52,249 nt of DNA from a virus. Below are positions 15,118-22,241 of the stretch, one piece after another (position 1 is the first letter of the stretch; each line of letters begins with the position of its first letter). Under the pieces are notes generated by a model that searched no databases, was not told the origin of the DNA, and was given only the letters and a program-made list of their open reading frames with translations. The DNA is taken from IMG/VR virus record IMGVR_UViG_3300045282_000164, positions 1-52,249 of that record; one strand, 5' to 3'. A program made the translations under genes and the position numbers.

Positions 15118-15549
15118 ATGCAAGTAACAGTGACGGCAGTAAGCGATGTAAGGAGCGACAACCGGGGCGTTTCGTCTAAAATAAAATGTGGAAATGACGA
15201 ATACTACGTTAATGAGGATGCAACACCACTAATAGGCAAAACTGTAGAAATAACTTACGAGGATAAAACCAGCAAAAAGGGCAATAAGTATAAAATAGCC
15301 AAGATCGTAAAAGTTCTTGAGGGTGTCGCACCTGTCAACGGCAATGGCAAGGTTACATGGGAGAACTACAAAAAGGTTGCACAGGCGGCTCACACGCTAG
15401 CCCTTGAACTTGAGCCGGACGGACCAGGCGAAAGTGGAATAGTTGTTGACCGATCCGAAGCCCGCGTATCCCTCGTTCAAACAATATTGGTTGCGCTTCG
15501 GGATGGAAAGATAGAATTGCCCGAAGGCGACGACGATATCCCCTTTTAG
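15118..15549 (+). CDS. Single-stranded DNA-binding protein (SSB-like)
   Basis: 143 residues. The N-terminal ~68 form a short beta-rich domain (TVTAVSDVRS, VEITYEDKTSKKGNKYKIAKIV) consistent with an OB fold. A helical part follows, then an acidic tail ending DDDIPF. That tail is the classic SSB C-terminal hexapeptide that recruits host replication and repair proteins. Ribosome site AAGGAG. With no phage polymerase visible, this tail could be how host enzymes are brought in. The OB domain is shorter than E. coli SSB. Confidence 0.75.
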   Translation: MQVTVTAVSDVRSDNRGVSSKIKCGNDEYYVNEDATPLIGKTVEITYEDKTSKKGNKYKIAKIVKVLEGVAPVNGNGKVTWENYKKVAQAAHTLALELEPDGPGESGIVVDRSEARVSLVQTILVALRDGKIELPEGDDDIPF

Positions 15550-15556
15550 GTGACAC

Positions 15557-15751
15557 ATGCACGAAGACAATGAAATGTATCCCTGCGAAACCTGTATCGA
15601 AGAGGAAGAACAACGGCAAATTGAGAGGGGGGCGAGGGACTTTGTTAAGTCTTGGCGTAAGGGATGGAACGCAGCCATTGATGAGTTGATTCAGGAGTTT
15701 GATTCAGAGTGGGTGAAGAACATCATCAGGGCGCGGAGGATTAAGGAATGA
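15557..15751 (+). CDS. Hypothetical protein
   Basis: 64 residues. CETCIEEEEQRQIERGARDF, then a long amphipathic helix ending IRARRIKE. ATG 7 bases after the SSB stop. No family recognised. An overlapping 36-codon ORF begins at its stop (15748). Confidence 0.55.
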   Translation: MHEDNEMYPCETCIEEEEQRQIERGARDFVKSWRKGWNAAIDELIQEFDSEWVKNIIRARRIKE

Positions 15752-15814
15752 TCGCAAACGTCGCCATTGGGCGCATAAGCGGAAGGACGGGATATCTCTA
15801 TTATCATAGAAGCA

Positions 15815-16810
15815 TTGGAGAGTTTGTACCGCGCCGAAGCCGCCAAACGCCAGCTTGAGCCGGTTGACCCATTTCGCGCCTCAAGCATGGGGCATTGCAT
15901 ACGCCAAGGTTGTTTTGACCTGCTTGGGCTCAAAGGTGAGCCCCTGCAGCCTCGGCGTGTGGCGGTGTTTAAGCATGGGGATTTAATTCACAGCGCACTC
16001 ACTGATGACTTATGCAAGGCATTGGGTTGGCGTTGGGTGCCTGGGCCAGACTTTGAGGATTGTTTTGTTGAGATCGACGGCGCCAAGATTAGCTATCACA
16101 TTGATGGCGCGTTTCAACTAGATGGTATTGCGCATACTGGATCAGGGTGGATCGGCATAGTCGAATTCAAATCAATGAGTGATTACGCCTTTGAGAAGGC
16201 CAAGAAAGGAGAGATAGACCATGTTTACCTTTGCCAAGCTTATATTTATTGTGTTGGGAGTGACTTTAATCCTGTCGTATTTATTGCATACCGGAAAGAA
16301 ACCTCTCACATGGTGGAGATCGTATTTGATAGAACGGCGACTGAGAAGATTGTTACGCAAAGACTTACGGGTGACCCCATTACCCTTGCCAAAGAAGATC
16401 CGCTAATGCTCACCGAGATCCGCACGCCGTTTGATCCTAGTGTGGAAGAGTATGTTAGGAATCGCATAAAGTGGCTCAAGTTGACTAAAGAAGTGCAAGA
16501 AGACGTGGAATTGAATCGTTTGACGTTAAAAGCCTATGACAGTTTAGCTGATTGGGCTTTAGAAGATGTGCCCGGCGCGGATGCTGTGGAGAACGAAACA
16601 GTAAAAATTCAAGGCCAAGCCAATGCAGTTACATTTGAACATGACAATCCCGAAGTAAAGGCCGTAGGTAAAAATGGCTCATGGTTTAGCTATGAAACCG
16701 GCCGGCGTATCCTCGGATTTCCCTGCAATTATTGTCGTCACCTGAAGACAGATTTTCCCGAGGCTAGAATGGAAATGAAAGGGGACAAGCCCATATGGGT
16801 GATACCATGA
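15815..16810 (+). CDS. PD-(D/E)XK nuclease, RecB/Cas4-like
   Basis: 331 residues from TTG 15815. Motifs: HGDLIH (His60), HIDGAF (Asp97), VEFKS (Glu117, Lys119), and QAYIYC (QxxxY, 141-145). This is the RecB/AddB/Cas4 nuclease order. Cys28, Cys33 and the C-terminal pair Cys304-Cys307 could hold an Fe-S cluster. Likely role is DNA end processing or recombination with SSB and DUF1064. No ATG or GTG exists in the 5' part of the frame. The only good ribosome site (GGAAGGACGG, 15781-15790) points to ATT 15800, which would add five residues. Confidence 0.82.
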   Translation: MESLYRAEAAKRQLEPVDPFRASSMGHCIRQGCFDLLGLKGEPLQPRRVAVFKHGDLIHSALTDDLCKALGWRWVPGPDFEDCFVEIDGAKISYHIDGAFQLDGIAHTGSGWIGIVEFKSMSDYAFEKAKKGEIDHVYLCQAYIYCVGSDFNPVVFIAYRKETSHMVEIVFDRTATEKIVTQRLTGDPITLAKEDPLMLTEIRTPFDPSVEEYVRNRIKWLKLTKEVQEDVELNRLTLKAYDSLADWALEDVPGADAVENETVKIQGQANAVTFEHDNPEVKAVGKNGSWFSYETGRRILGFPCNYCRHLKTDFPEARMEMKGDKPIWVIP

Positions 16811-16915
16811 AACTTAAAACAAAACTTTTATTTGGGCAGCCGGCAAGCAGATAATAAACCTGGATAGTAAACAAATGAACTGGCTTTGCTGTAACTTGCG
16901 AAAGGCGAACCAAAA

Positions 16916-17218
16916 ATGAGCCAAATGAGCCTAGAAATCATTTATCACGGCATCCATATTCCCGCATGCCGCTGCCAATATTGCCCAGCTCTTTGCTCTA
17001 GCCGTGTGGCTATGATTGTCCACGAGATTAGACATGAATACGCTTTGGCTAGGATTGCCAAGTTTAGGCTGGATACCAACCTCCGCCCCAACAGCAGCCG
17101 CTACATTAACCCGGTGCGGCATTCGGTTAGGCGATGCACCAGTTGCGGTGAACTCAAGCGGATTGCGGCTAAGAGCATGTGCGGGCATTGTTACCCGGCT
17201 TCGTTGAGGCCAAAATGA
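16916..17218 (+). CDS. Double zinc-ribbon protein
   Basis: 100 residues with two Cys clusters: CRCQYCPALC (about 18-27) and CTSCGELKR followed by MCGHC (about 74-92). The middle is helical with His residues. Ribosome site AAAGG. The ATG of the cytosine methyltransferase overlaps its stop, so the two are co-translated. Possible nucleic-acid binding partner. Confidence 0.6.
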   Translation: MSQMSLEIIYHGIHIPACRCQYCPALCSSRVAMIVHEIRHEYALARIAKFRLDTNLRPNSSRYINPVRHSVRRCTSCGELKRIAAKSMCGHCYPASLRPK

Positions 17219-18057
17219 CACATAAACCAAGACTCCTCGACCTCTTTTGCGGTGCAGGCGGCGCAGCAATGGGCTACCACCGCGCAGGGTTTGATGTGGT
17301 CGGCGTGGACATCAAGCCGCAGAAGCATTACCCCTTCGAATTTCACCAGGCCGACGCCATGACATACCCGCTTGACGGGTTTGACGTGATCCATGCTAGT
17401 CCGCCGTGTCAGGGATACTCGGAAGCAACTCCAATGGAGCACAGAAGCAAGACGCCGAAATTGATTCACGAAGTACGCAATCGATTTTACGGTGAGGGGG
17501 TTCCTTATGTTATCGAAAACGTAGAAGGTGCACGTAAGGAGTTGTATTCACCAATAATGCTTTGTGGCTCGGCGCTCGGGCTACCGATTTGGAGACATCG
17601 ATATTTTGAGGTTAGGCCAAACTTTTTTAACTTGCTTCCCTGCTGCGATCATCGGCGGTATCCGATCACTGTTCACTCGGGGAGTCATACCAGAAAAACT
17701 TTTGTTCCTGTGCTGTGTACCGGAGGAGGCGATGGTAAGAGTAAGAGAGCTGTCCGCAAACATCACCGACCACGAGAATCGGCTGATGTTGTCAGGTGGG
17801 CAATGAGGATCGATTGGATGGTACAAGGCGAACTGACACAGGCCATCCCCCCCGTTTACACGGAATTCATAGGCAAACAACTTATGAAATACCTTGAAGT
17901 TTGCCCTAACTGCGGTGATGGTTCTGGTTGGCAATTTGTAAATCCTTACGGTTGGGTTGCTTGTGCCGATTGCAACGATGATATGAAGAAGCCAAAACCA
18001 CTTAGGCCTATGATTGATCAACGTCGAGCAATCCGTAACGATGATCGATCCGGTTGA
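17215..18057 (+). CDS. DNA (cytosine-5) methyltransferase
   Basis: 280 residues from ATG 17215. Motif I FCGAGG (11-16), motif IV SPPCQGYS with catalytic Cys65, motif VI ENVEG (101-105), motif VIII RHRYFE (127-132), motif X QAIPPVYTEFIGKQL. All core C5-MTase motifs are present with a short recognition domain. The C-terminus adds a zinc ribbon CPNC...CADC. It transfers a methyl group from SAM to cytosine C5, probably shielding phage DNA from host restriction. No cognate endonuclease is seen, so it is an orphan enzyme. It works toward the same end as the Lar-like gene. Confidence 0.93.
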   Translation: MTHKPRLLDLFCGAGGAAMGYHRAGFDVVGVDIKPQKHYPFEFHQADAMTYPLDGFDVIHASPPCQGYSEATPMEHRSKTPKLIHEVRNRFYGEGVPYVIENVEGARKELYSPIMLCGSALGLPIWRHRYFEVRPNFFNLLPCCDHRRYPITVHSGSHTRKTFVPVLCTGGGDGKSKRAVRKHHRPRESADVVRWAMRIDWMVQGELTQAIPPVYTEFIGKQLMKYLEVCPNCGDGSGWQFVNPYGWVACADCNDDMKKPKPLRPMIDQRRAIRNDDRSG

Positions 18058-18208
18058 AAGGGCGGCATTGAAGGCTTTTTATCCCTGTGTCTGGAAACGT
18101 ATTCAAGCCCTAGAGGAGCAGGTAGATACCAAGTGGGGCATGGGCGGGAAGATATACGACAAGAACCAGCTTTCATTGTTCTGCGCTGATTGTGATTCAC
18201 CTAAATAA
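18041..18208 (+). CDS. Hypothetical protein
   Basis: 55 residues from ATG 18041, overlapping the methyltransferase end by 17 bases. Helical, with a CADCDSPK end. No family recognised. It is the last gene before the promoter at 18232. Confidence 0.5.
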   Translation: MIDPVERAALKAFYPCVWKRIQALEEQVDTKWGMGGKIYDKNQLSLFCADCDSPK

Positions 18209-18231
18209 TGTGCCAAACCGACACTTTGTGC

Positions 18232-18260
18232 TTGCCAATAAATTATTCTTGGGGTATGAA
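18232..18260 (+). promoter_or_regulatory. Sigma70-like promoter
   Basis: TTGCCA (18232-18237), 17-base spacer, TATGAA (18255-18260). Start expected near 18267, giving a ~70-base leader with the hairpin at 18287-18318 before ATG 18336. Confidence 0.55.
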
Positions 18261-18286
18261 TAGGTTGTTTCGTGCTTAGTCATCTC

Positions 18287-18318
18287 GGGGCTGGGCAGGT
18301 TCACGACTGTCCAGCCCC
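18287..18318 (+). promoter_or_regulatory. Leader hairpin
   Basis: GGGGCTGGGCAG (18287-18298) pairs with CTGTCCAGCCCC (18307-18318): 12 bp with one G-U and an 8-base loop. No T-run follows, so it is not a clear terminator. It lies in the leader of the 18336 gene, near its ribosome site AAAGGG. Confidence 0.55.
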
Positions 18319-18335
18319 TCCCTCGTGAAAGGGAA

Positions 18336-18500
18336 ATGAATTTAGATTCACAACTAATACTTGATTACCTAGGAAAGTTCTTCGCACTAACAGCGCTTGC
18401 TGGCCTTGTCGTGGGTTGCGCAATGGTATGGGCCACGCTGATATCCGGTATTGTGCTCGGCATTATTACCATCAAGGAATATTTCCAGGCTAAAAATTAG
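18336..18500 (+). CDS. Small membrane protein
   Basis: 54 residues with a membrane region of about 17-46 (ALTALAGLVVGCAMVW, LISGIVLGIITI), probably two helices. Ribosome site AAAGGG. The next ATG follows the stop directly. Function unknown; superinfection exclusion or a holin role are possibilities without specific support. Confidence 0.6.
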   Translation: MNLDSQLILDYLGKFFALTALAGLVVGCAMVWATLISGIVLGIITIKEYFQAKN

Positions 18501-18734
18501 ATGGATAAATCCAAACCAGGCCAGAAATTTATGAAAATAATTATAGGATTAGTTTGTGGATTGCTTCTTGGCTTTATCGCCACTATCGGTGCCCAGGTTG
18601 TTAGAACGTATAGGTGCGATGAAGCAAGGTGGACAGGCCCTGTAGAATTAACCGATTTTCACCAGACAATTGAACTAGGGTTTTGCCCTGATGGTTTAGT
18701 TTTGTGGAGGCCGCAGGCAAGAGAACATAATTGA
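18501..18734 (+). CDS. Small membrane protein with MDKSKPG start
   Basis: 77 residues. It starts MDKSKPGQKF, then one membrane helix (about 12-33) and an outside part with two Cys (YRCDEARW, LGFCPDGL). The first seven residues repeat at the start of the next protein. ATG directly after the previous stop. Unknown function. Confidence 0.6.
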   Translation: MDKSKPGQKFMKIIIGLVCGLLLGFIATIGAQVVRTYRCDEARWTGPVELTDFHQTIELGFCPDGLVLWRPQAREHN

Positions 18735-18737
18735 GTG

Positions 18738-19064
18738 ATGGATAAGTCCAAGCCCGGTAAAGCTCTCTCCCCCGAACTCAAAGCGGTTCTAGATCCCATC
18801 TATCGCCGCGATCCCATACGTTACCGTCACATTGCTCGGTTTGTTTGGCTTATGCAGAAGAGAAGCTGGCCGGATCAGGCAATAGCCCAGGCGTTTACTA
18901 ATGCCGGTGAGCGGATCCACGAGGCAAGCGATTGGTGGGCTTATATGACCTCGCTAATGCGCAAGGCGTATAGGCAATCGTTTGAGGCGGAATCGGATGG
19001 GTATAAACGAGGTGATTTGAGCAAGGTAGGTGCCGTTTTGGCACGTATGGCAAACTGTAAATGA
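18738..19064 (+). CDS. Hypothetical helical protein
   Basis: 108 residues from ATG 18738; a GTG at 18735 is also in frame. Begins MDKSKPGKAL like its neighbour. The body is helical and basic with a RRDPIRYRHIARFVW segment and a RSWPDQAIAQAFTNAG helix, possibly an HTH-like DNA-binding unit. Overlaps the next ATG by 4 bases. Confidence 0.55.
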   Translation: MDKSKPGKALSPELKAVLDPIYRRDPIRYRHIARFVWLMQKRSWPDQAIAQAFTNAGERIHEASDWWAYMTSLMRKAYRQSFEAESDGYKRGDLSKVGAVLARMANCK

Positions 19065-19318
19065 TTTATTACGTTTACCCGAAGATTTTACCCTGGAAAG
19101 ATTCGTTATCTCTGGAAAGTAATTTACCGTTCAGGATTTCATTGAATGGTGACAGGCCGGATGATTCGGCAGGTTTTCTGATGGTTTTTGAGACTATGGA
19201 AGCGTTTAACAAATTCGATGCTGGTGAAGGGTTAAACCCGGTCATTGTGTACCCAATTAAGCAACCTGATGAAGTTCAACCAAGTAAAGCAATGCCGGGA
19301 TTGCCGGTATCGAAGTGA
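19061..19318 (+). CDS. Hypothetical protein
   Basis: 85 residues, beta/alpha with PFRISLNGDRPDDSAGFLMV and a Pro/Lys-rich end. ATGA overlap with the previous gene. No family recognised. Confidence 0.5.
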   Translation: MIYYVYPKILPWKDSLSLESNLPFRISLNGDRPDDSAGFLMVFETMEAFNKFDAGEGLNPVIVYPIKQPDEVQPSKAMPGLPVSK

Positions 19319-19365
19319 CGTAGTGGACGATTGGATTAGTCATAGGCTTTTACACGTGGATTTGA

Positions 19366-19893
19366 ATGACAAAGAGACTCCAATACTCACAACTTAGGAA
19401 GATGGCACTAGAGAAGCTTGGCGCTAAGTGTCGGCGTTGCGGCTTTAAGGATCGGCGTGCGCTTCAGTTTGACCACGTTCACAGTAATGGAGCCGAGGAA
19501 CGTCGCCAGTATGGAATGCGCAATCTGGAGGTCATGTATGTCAAGATCATTGAAGGCAATACGACCGACTATCAAATACTTTGCGCCAATTGTAATTGGA
19601 TCAAGCGAGCAGAGAAAAACGAGAATCGATTAGGTTCGAGTAATTACAGCAGGATTAAGCATAGGTCTTCATGGCGGGCAGACGTAAAATTGCCCGCCCA
19701 GGCAGTTCACGTTAACGGACCCGTCGCATCCGTCTTTAATTCAAGCAGCGGCCAGGAACCGGACCCCGACCAGAACAGGGGGCAGCGAGCCGGTTTTGAT
19801 TTGGAACGTGGACCCCGAGATACAGTGTCAGAAGAAATACAAAAGCCAGGTGAACAAATGTCCAGCCTGGCTAATGTAACGACTGACCTATAA
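19366..19893 (+). CDS. HNH endonuclease
   Basis: 175 residues. CRRCGFKDRRALQFDHVHSNG, then ILCANCNWIKRAEKN: paired CxxC zinc knuckles bracketing the D-H and N residues of an HNH nuclease. The last ~75 residues are Pro/Gly/Asp-rich and probably disordered, unlike the compact family. No strong ribosome site. May be a stand-alone homing enzyme or a packaging-associated nuclease; position far from the terminase favours the former. Confidence 0.8.
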   Translation: MTKRLQYSQLRKMALEKLGAKCRRCGFKDRRALQFDHVHSNGAEERRQYGMRNLEVMYVKIIEGNTTDYQILCANCNWIKRAEKNENRLGSSNYSRIKHRSSWRADVKLPAQAVHVNGPVASVFNSSSGQEPDPDQNRGQRAGFDLERGPRDTVSEEIQKPGEQMSSLANVTTDL

Positions 19894-19907
19894 CGGTATT
19901 GGCATAC

Positions 19908-20002
19908 CTGTCCTAGTAATCTCACACCTCTCGTGGATTATCAATAGGGACAGAGAGGGAATCGCTACGGGAACGGGTGTGTCCTAAAGATTTGGAGGTG
20001 TG
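19908..20002 (+). promoter_or_regulatory. SD-sequestering leader with alternative pairings
   Basis: In the 109-base gap, CACACCTC (19923-19930) is the perfect complement of GAGGTGTG (19995-20002), which contains the ribosome site of ATG 20003. Nested inside, GGACA (19948-19952) pairs with TGTCC (19980-19984). The same segment extended, GGACAG (19948-19953), can instead pair with CTGTCC (19908-19913). Two exclusive folds suggest a switch. Confidence 0.5.
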
Positions 20003-20194
20003 ATGGACTTCGACGAGCGGGCGGAAGAGATAGTGGATTTTATGGTGTTTAACAACCGTGGGGATAGAGTTGATTTGATTGCCGCCGCGCTCCGTGAGGC
20101 TTATGAGGCAGGTTTACAGAAGGCAATGGACACGGTTGATAGGCGCGGGCTGGTTTCAATTAATCAGCTAAAGGCCCTCAAGGTGAAATCCTGA
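20003..20194 (+). CDS. Hypothetical protein
   Basis: 63 residues from ATG 20003; GGAGGTG lies 4 bases before. Acidic and helical (FDERAEEIVDFMVFNN, IAAALREAYEAGLQKAMD). No family recognised. Translation may be controlled by the leader structure at 19908-20002. Stop overlaps the next start (TGATG). Confidence 0.6.
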   Translation: MDFDERAEEIVDFMVFNNRGDRVDLIAAALREAYEAGLQKAMDTVDRRGLVSINQLKALKVKS

Positions 20195-20355
20195 TGGGCT
20201 TATTTGTTTGGGTTTTACTTCTCACAATTGGCGGTAACGATAATTACTTAGGTGTTTATAGGACTCAGCAATACTGTGAGATCATCATGGCAGGGCTCAA
20301 GATAGAGAAACCGGCGCGTGTGCTACGGTGCGAGAAGCAAGAGGTGAGGGGCTAA
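20194..20355 (+). CDS. Small membrane-anchored two-Cys protein
   Basis: 53 residues: MGLFVWVLLLTIGG anchor, then QYCEIIMAGL and VLRCEKQE with Cys 18 apart. Same plan as the 55-residue protein at 12531. Unknown function; the Cys pair would lie outside the cytoplasm if the anchor is used. Confidence 0.6.
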   Translation: MGLFVWVLLLTIGGNDNYLGVYRTQQYCEIIMAGLKIEKPARVLRCEKQEVRG

Positions 20356-20360
20356 TCAAA

Positions 20361-20792
20361 ATGACACAATCAGAAGTCAACGCACACATGGCTAAGTTTA
20401 AGCCTACGCGGGCCCAGGAACGACGATTGGCCAAATTGACACCCAATCCCAGGCCTCAGCAGACTGATCGGCGGACCTCCCATAAGTACGGTGCCGTTAA
20501 AACCGAGATTGACGGGTATAAGTTTGACTCGAAGCGTGAAGGCGAAAGATACCGCGAGCTGGTGTTAATGATAGCAGCCGGCGAAATAAGCGGGTTAATT
20601 GTGCATCCGGTATGGCCGATCCGTCATAAGGATGTGGATATCTGCTTTGTCATTTTGGATTTTAGCTACTGGGATAAGCGAGCGAATACAATTGTGCATG
20701 AGGATGTGAAGGGTTTTGACACGGCGGTTAGCCGGTTGAAGCGTAAGTTACTGCTCGCCTTTTATGGAATTAATGTGAGGGTGATTAAATGA
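20361..20792 (+). CDS. DUF1064 family nuclease-like protein
   Basis: 143 residues from ATG 20361 (GAGGGG before). The core HKYGAVKTEIDGYKFDSKRE, then ERYRELVLMIAAGEI, ILDFSYW, VHEDVKG and LLLAFYGINVRVI is the DUF1064 pattern. These phage proteins have a PD-(D/E)XK/resolvase-type fold (here Glu60, Asp100, Glu114/Asp115 and Lys117). A role in recombination or branched-DNA resolution alongside SSB and the RecB-like nuclease is inferred. It overlaps the next gene by 4 bases. Confidence 0.85.
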   Translation: MTQSEVNAHMAKFKPTRAQERRLAKLTPNPRPQQTDRRTSHKYGAVKTEIDGYKFDSKREGERYRELVLMIAAGEISGLIVHPVWPIRHKDVDICFVILDFSYWDKRANTIVHEDVKGFDTAVSRLKRKLLLAFYGINVRVIK

Positions 20793-21139
20793 GCGAAGAA
20801 CTTATTAGGCAAGCAAAGACAGTGTTTTCGGATCCTCATGCCGAGATTACCCGCCTCGAGCGGGAGAATGCTGAGCTGCAGGATAAGATAGTCGGGCTGG
20901 AAAAGGATAATAAACAAGCATTCGAGCTAGGTTGGCAAGCCGGCAATGATGCCCAAGAGTTGATGGAGGAGAAAATAGCTAGGTTGGAAAAGGTGGTGGA
21001 GGCGGCAAGCAAGGTTATGGCTGTCTACAATGACTTCCCTGATGGTGATATGTGCTTGGCCATGCAGGAATTTAGTGGATTGAATAATGCTATCGCTGAC
21101 ATAAATTATCCTTGCACAAAGGGCCAAAGTGGCACATAA
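20789..21139 (+). CDS. Coiled-coil protein
   Basis: 116 residues with a heptad-rich N-terminal half (ITRLERENAELQDKIVGLEK, MEEKIARLEKVVEAASKV). The C-terminus has two Cys. Common accessory-type phage protein. No known activity. ATGA overlap with DUF1064. Confidence 0.6.
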   Translation: MSEELIRQAKTVFSDPHAEITRLERENAELQDKIVGLEKDNKQAFELGWQAGNDAQELMEEKIARLEKVVEAASKVMAVYNDFPDGDMCLAMQEFSGLNNAIADINYPCTKGQSGT

Positions 21140-21146
21140 TGAATCC

Positions 21147-21224
21147 ATGCCATGCCCATATTGCGGATCTGGCCCTTATCCTCATTTGACATCGTGTCCA
21201 CTTTATAGACCAGTGAGCAAATGA
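21147..21224 (+). CDS. 25-residue zinc-ribbon peptide
   Basis: MPCPYCGSGPYPHLTSCPLY plus five residues: three Cys and one His suit one zinc ion. ATG 8 bases after the previous stop. Its stop overlaps the next ATG (ATGA). A very short product, supported by motif and coupling. Confidence 0.45.
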   Translation: MPCPYCGSGPYPHLTSCPLYRPVSK

Positions 21225-21307
21225 TCCTCGGCATTATCTACGGCCTGGTTGGGAGTTTTGTGTATTTCGTGCTGGTGATGTGGCTGGCGAATTATTTGAT
21301 TCCATGA
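21221..21307 (+). CDS. 28-residue membrane peptide
   Basis: MILGIIYGLVGSFVYFVLVM plus eight residues: one hydrophobic helix. ATGA overlap with the zinc peptide. Similar in size and style to the 23-residue peptide at 9504. It is the last plus-strand gene before the minus-strand operon. Confidence 0.45.
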   Translation: MILGIIYGLVGSFVYFVLVMWLANYLIP

Positions 21308-21355
21308 GGTGGGAGCCTGCCAGAAAACCCGCGTTATCTATCAGGCGAGGGGGGA

Positions 21356-21505
21356 TTAGTCCCAATGAATGATGCCGGTTCCATGTGGCTTTGGTTCCAT
21401 GCCGAACAAGTAACAAAACTGATCGCCGATCCACAATTCATCTAAATGCCAAATGCTATCAGGAAATTCTTGCAATCCTCTGACGATATCTTTAGTTGAA
21501 TACAT
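21356..21505 (-). CDS. Small protein, end of minus-strand operon
   Basis: 49 residues: MYSTKDIVRGLQEFPDSIWH, ending GTGIIHWD. Preceded by a strong GAGGAGG site that overlaps the end of the upstream gene. Trp/His-rich. No family recognised. Confidence 0.6.
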   Translation of the reverse strand: MYSTKDIVRGLQEFPDSIWHLDELWIGDQFCYLFGMEPKPHGTGIIHWD

Positions 21506-21507
21506 AA

Positions 21508-21744
21508 CTAATCCTCCTCAATCATGGTTAGTTGGCTGGCGTCAATCCATTTTTGGCCCTGGCCACCGATCGGCTCGATCAGGGCATCAATGCGGCCAAA
21601 GGCTTTCTTTGTGTCTAGGATACGGACCGGGAATTTCATGCGGAGATTAGAGAACATAGCTGTTTTACCAATGAGATTAGATAGAGCAATGGTGCTCATT
21701 TGTGCGTGGAATTTGGCTGTGTCTTCTGGTGTGCGTTCAATCAT
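21508..21744 (-). CDS. Small protein, minus-strand operon
   Basis: 78 residues from ATG 21744, with GAGGT before. TAMFSNLRMKFPVRILDTKK and RIDALIEPIGGQGQKWIDAS suggest a small beta-barrel, resembling short phage proteins of unknown role. It overlaps its upstream neighbour by 8 bases. Confidence 0.6.
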   Translation of the reverse strand: MIERTPEDTAKFHAQMSTIALSNLIGKTAMFSNLRMKFPVRILDTKKAFGRIDALIEPIGGQGQKWIDASQLTMIEED

Positions 21745-21952
21745 GGGACACCTCGACGATCTTAGCCAATTGGGCCTTTGCGTTATCAGAAAAATCACGG
21801 GTATCAATAGTTTCCATAAGATGCTTCTTGCACTCACGGTAGAAACCAACGGAGTTGAGCTGGACTATGTCAGTTAGTACAGCATACCCCTTGCGTTTAC
21901 AGCCAGCGAAAGCACAATGGCCACCGCGTTCAATTCGTATTTCCAATGTCAT
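21737..21952 (-). CDS. Small Cys/His protein, minus-strand operon
   Basis: 71 residues from ATG 21952, preceded by AAGGAGG. HCAFAGCKRKGY and ECKKHL give a C-x4-C...C-x2-H zinc-type site. The C-terminus is helical. Possibly a zinc-stabilised DNA- or protein-binding domain; no family certain. Confidence 0.65.
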   Translation of the reverse strand: MTLEIRIERGGHCAFAGCKRKGYAVLTDIVQLNSVGFYRECKKHLMETIDTRDFSDNAKAQLAKIVEVSHD

Positions 21953-21984
21953 TTTCGTTCCTCCTTGGTTGAGCACGTTAATGG

Positions 21985-22167
21985 TTAGCACAGATGAGAT
22001 ACGCCAAGCCGCTTTGCATTTTCATAGGCTTGCTTTGTCTTCTCTTCAATGGCTCTCTGGCCTACTGTGGTTACAAAGACTGAGCCTAAATAGCGGTCTT
22101 CCTGCTGTAATGCGAACTCATAGGCTTTCACGGCTGCTTTCTGTTCCTTGGTCAACTTGGTTTCCAT
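21985..22167 (-). CDS. Small helical protein, minus-strand operon
   Basis: 60 residues from ATG 22167 (AAGGAGG 8 bases away); ATG 22173 is also in frame. Helical, KEQKAAVKAYEFALQQEDRY then AIEEKTKQAYENAKRLG. First gene of a leftward operon of four. The operon's promoter region also drives the rightward terminase gene, so one member may be a regulator, though no HTH is obvious. Confidence 0.6.
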   Translation of the reverse strand: METKLTKEQKAAVKAYEFALQQEDRYLGSVFVTTVGQRAIEEKTKQAYENAKRLGVSHLC

Positions 22168-22186
22168 GTTCATGTCCTCCTTGCCT

Positions 22187-22192
22187 ATTATA
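22187..22192 (-). promoter_or_regulatory. -10 box of leftward promoter
   Basis: Minus-strand TATAAT 20 bases before ATG 22167. No good -35 hexamer at the usual spacing, so activity may need an activator. Confidence 0.4.
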
Positions 22193-22241
22193 CTTAGCAA
22201 GCACAATGCCAACGAGATTAATCAATGAAATCAATGCTAGG

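Noticed and set aside
16221-16406. Hydrophobic plus-strand frame inside the nuclease gene
   Set aside because: Shadow frame over conserved nuclease motifs.
16807-16854. 15-codon ORF after the nuclease
   Set aside because: Overlaps the nuclease stop but too short, with no motif.
21234-21434. 66-codon minus-strand frame
   Set aside because: Overlaps the better 49-codon gene with a strong ribosome site and looks non-protein-like.
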